Below, one piece after another: positions 61,311 through 64,000 of a stretch of DNA of 64,000 nt. Positions within the stretch are counted from its first letter, which is position 1. Every line of letters starts with the position of its first letter. The notes beneath the pieces are model-generated. The model was not told where the DNA came from. It saw nothing but the letters and a program-made list of their open reading frames with translations, and made no database searches. Origin of the DNA: Pempheris klunzingeri (Eukaryota; Chordata; Actinopteri; Acropomatiformes; Pempheridae). The stretch spans positions 28,521,667-28,585,666 of the forward strand of contig NC_092018.1 of NCBI RefSeq assembly GCF_042242105.1. Reading direction: 5' to 3'. The translations under genes were made by a program, and so were the position numbers.

Positions 61311-62140
61311 CAATGGAAAAAGTGCGATGTAGTCGAAATTATTTATGTCATTTCAAATTTAATGTGTTGGGATTTATCACCCACTGACACCCTGTAACAC
61401 ATTCCCTATAAGGACTAGTGAAGGTAATCAATATGCTGAGGTTATCGTTCTTTACTGTATCTTCACATGAAGTCACTTTTTAAAAACCACATTAATAAAC
61501 AGACTGTTGGGTCGAGCGGGAAAAACAAAGTCATTTTTTTGTCTTTGAATATTTAATAATTAACTACTTTAACAACCTGAATGCCAATTAAAGGTGTGTG
61601 TTGGGGCAGAAGTTGAGTTAAATAAATGTAACAAGCTTTAATCTACAGCTCAGCCTTCAGAATGTAAGCTAACCTTAATTAGCTTCCTGCTAACATTAGC
61701 GAAATGGCTCAAAATGAAGCTAGCAAGAGCGAGCTATTATTAACTTCATAAACCTCACATTAAACATTAAATACACATTTATTATACATGTATTACCACA
61801 ACCCACGTATTGTGTTTATTAGTTTATTAACTTGATGTAAGGTGCTGTTGTACCCACAGCTGAGTTTGGCTAACCTCGTGCTAACCGCTACAACTTCTTC
61901 ATTAGCTTCAGTTTCTTCTTATTTCTTTCTTTGTGCTGTCAGAGACGAAAGAAAACAAGTATTTGTTATATCTTTGTTCAAACTAATTTAGATGGCCCTC
62001 CATGTGAGTATAACACAGGGCTAAAACACACACAGAGAGAGAGTTTTTAAACTGAACTGTGTCAGATTCTCATTAGCTCACCTCAGGAGAACCCACTTCT
62101 TCTGATGTCCTCCTAAAATAAAGTGGAACAGACTCAGATC
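61311..62140. other. Stretch without recognised genes
   Basis: AT-rich sequence with repeated GCTAAC/GCTAGC-like words near 61660-61740 and 61870-61910. No gene or known element recognised. Confidence 0.4.
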
Positions 62141-62287
62141 TGCTGCTGCTGGTGGTGCTGATGGTGTTGGTGGTGCTGATGGTGTTGGTGGTGCTGATGG
62201 TGTTGGTGGTGCTGATGGTGTTGGTGGTGCTGATGGTGCTGCTGGTGGTGTTGATGGTGTTGATGGTGTTGATGGTGGTGCTGATGT
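62141..62287. repeat. 18-bp minisatellite (GATGGTGTTGGTGGTGCT)
   Basis: Tandem copies of an 18-bp unit and shorter 9-bp derivatives (GATGGTGTT). The unit is a multiple of three, so it keeps frames open on both strands, but there is no sign of a real gene. Confidence 0.88.
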
Positions 62288-62455
62288 GGTCGGTTGGGTT
62301 ATTGAGGGGCAACTCTTGTCTTGTTTTTTACCCTCCAGTTTAAAACAGCCAATCCAGTGCAGAGCAGCGAGTAGCACCACAAGGGGGCGACACTGTGCTC
62401 CAGTAACAAGGCTTACAGAGGCCCATGTGTAACAACTTTGAGACTTTAATAACTA

Positions 62456-63262
62456 TTCAATTCTATTCAATTCAATTTATTTGTATAGCCCAATATCACA
62501 ACAGAGTGTCTCATAGTGCTTTACAAAGTTCACTGAAATAAACAAGTGTAAGCGAACAAACAATCTAATAAAGAGTCCAGCAGTCGATGAGGCCAATGGA
62601 TCAGTCCGGTGGATCAGTCCGAGGCATCACCTGCCCTTTATGACCCTCCTTCTTCGGGAAGGAAAAACTCAAAAAACCCAGTGGGAAAAGAGAAACCTCC
62701 GGGAGCACCACAGTGAAGGAGAGATCCAGCTCCCAAGGACGGACAGGCTGTAGCCTTGGACAGACGCACATCCATTGGCTGGTGGAGAACCACATCAGCG
62801 GGACCAGGACCAGGATCCACAGGAACCAGAGAACCACATCAGCGGGACCGGGACCAGGATCCATAGGAACCAGAGAACCACATCAGCAGGGCCAGGACCA
62901 GGACCCACAGGAACCAGAGAACCACATCAGCGGGAGCGGGACCAGGATCCACAGGAACCAGAGAACCACATCAGCGGGAGCGGGACCAGGATCCACAGGA
63001 ACCAGAGAACCACATCAGCAGGGCCAGGACCAGGATCCACAGGATCCACAGGAACCTGAGAGATGAGAAAGTACAGAAAGGCTCCGGGGAAGATAGCAAG
63101 TTAGAGGCAGACATTTGGCTGACATGAGACATAACGATGGAGAGGAAGAGGAGGATAGAGAATAGAGGAGCCCAGTGCATCATGGGAGTCCCCCGGCAGT
63201 CTGAGCCTATAGCAGCATAACTAGGGGCTGGTCTAAGGCCTGATCCAGCCCTTAAAAAACTA
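62456..63262 (+). repeat. Teleost interspersed repeat with internal 44-bp minisatellite
   Basis: Starts near TTCTATTCAATTCAATTTAT followed by TTGTATAGCCCAATATCACA. It continues with GGAAGGAAAAACTCAAAAAA and GGGAGCACCACAGTGAAGGA, and ends with CGGCAGTCTGAGCCTATAGC and CATAACTAGGGGCTGGTCTA. I recognise this order as one of the most common dispersed repeats of teleosts; its class is not asserted. Positions 62781-63060 are a tandem array of a 44-bp unit (copies start at 62823, 62867, 62911, 62955 and 62999). Confidence 0.75.
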
Positions 63263-64000
63263 CTTTACAATGACTTCCTCTTAAAACAGTAATAGGATAT
63301 CAGCTATGGACAAACACTATTAAATCACTAGAATATCACACACATGCTCATATGTCACTGAAGTGCCTGTAATGTTTGCACATTACCATGTTATAACAAA
63401 GTGTTGGATTGTTCAATGCTGAATTGCTGAGAAAACAAAATGACAGGTGCCAGGAACAGAACAGTCGATCTCTGTCTCCTGTAAGGGACTTTGTGTTCAA
63501 GTGTGAGAGCACCGTGAAAAGGTGAGAAGCCTTCAGAGGAAAAAAAAAAAAAGGTTTCTGAGCTGATGTGAAGTGGTTTTATCTGATCGGTCTGATAGTA
63601 GGTAGTAGTTTGTGTTCTGACAAAAAAATAAATAAAAAAGTGACTGTCCTTGAAAATATCCACTAAAACAGGTGGTTGCCAGGCATCAGAAAGGTTTATA
63701 CAAGTGCTGGCATTGCGTTTTATTTATGACATTATCCTGCAGAGGAAATGGAGGTGGTAGCCTCGCCATTCACTGGCACACTTTCAAATGATGATAGAAG
63801 TGATGAGTTGATAGCACGGATTAGAGGGGAGGTTTTTTAGACGCAGATTAACAGAATGTCAGATCTTAATTGGGTGTGAACTTCACTGTTTGACAATGTT
63901 TACTCTCACAGGCCAGGTGCACCATATGGAGATCAAGGGATTGGAATTAATCACATGAAATCCTCCACTAACAGTAGGGAAGAATTAACTGGAGAGTTAG
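63263..64000. other. Right end, no gene recognised
   Basis: Unique-looking AT-rich sequence with an A tract near 63540-63553. No coding exon could be supported. Confidence 0.45.

Noticed and set aside
62078..62380. Pro/Thr/Ser-rich open frames on both strands
   Set aside because: Product of the 18-bp minisatellite; no start context, splice signals or flanking coding sequence.
62713..63066. Open frames of 94-117 codons on +
   Set aside because: They arise from the 44-bp tandem array within a dispersed repeat.

Overview
The window is 64 kb of nuclear DNA from a ray-finned (teleost, probably percomorph) fish. It carries split protein-coding genes with short GT-AG introns, AATAAA polyadenylation signals, long CA/GT and TATC microsatellites, and several dispersed repeats typical of fish genomes. 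No bacterial, viral or CRISPR-like content was seen. The species cannot be named from sequence alone.

Six genes can be read with exon-level coordinates, and in each the exon lengths sum to an intact open frame. Left to right: zfand5 (+, 2018-4180, 208 aa, A20/AN1 zinc-finger protein); snrnp200 (+, 9825-21619, 44 coding exons, 2136 aa, the U5 snRNP helicase Brr2); ciao1 (-, 22291-24297, 331 aa, WD40 protein of cytosolic Fe-S targeting); tmem127 (+, 25874-26777, 237 aa, endosomal membrane protein); gatd3/es1 (+, 28718-32996, 269 aa, mitochondrial ES1/ElbB-like protein); and igsf9 (-, 35643-54061, 20 coding exons, 2046 aa, turtle-family Ig/FN3 adhesion receptor). snrnp200-ciao1-tmem127 is the same neighbourhood found on human 2q11.2. 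Two gene pairs, snrnp200/ciao1 and es1/igsf9, meet tail to tail with opposing poly(A) signals only a few to tens of bases apart. ciao1 and tmem127 are divergent.

The intergenic and intronic remainder holds a tRNA-derived SINE-like element (about 8010-8180), two old dispersed repeats (about 8645-9135), a 208-bp piggyBac-type MITE flanked by TTAA (52341-52548), a GT-rich dispersed repeat (about 54441-54700), a TATC microsatellite on a retroelement-like tail (58976-59120), an 18-bp minisatellite (about 62141-62287), and a teleost interspersed repeat with a 44-bp minisatellite inside it (about 62456-63262). No coding gene was found from 54.1 kb to the right end; that stretch probably contains the 5' end and promoter of igsf9.

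The most interesting points are these. The last es1 intron is an AT-AC intron with a perfect U12-type 5' splice site. The ES1 protein has Ser where relatives have Cys at the expected nucleophile elbow. The igsf9 tail is expanded by a single 3.4-kb exon containing a thrice-repeated Lys-Ser-x-Ser motif. The MITE is intact. Polyadenylation signals face each other at two gene ends.
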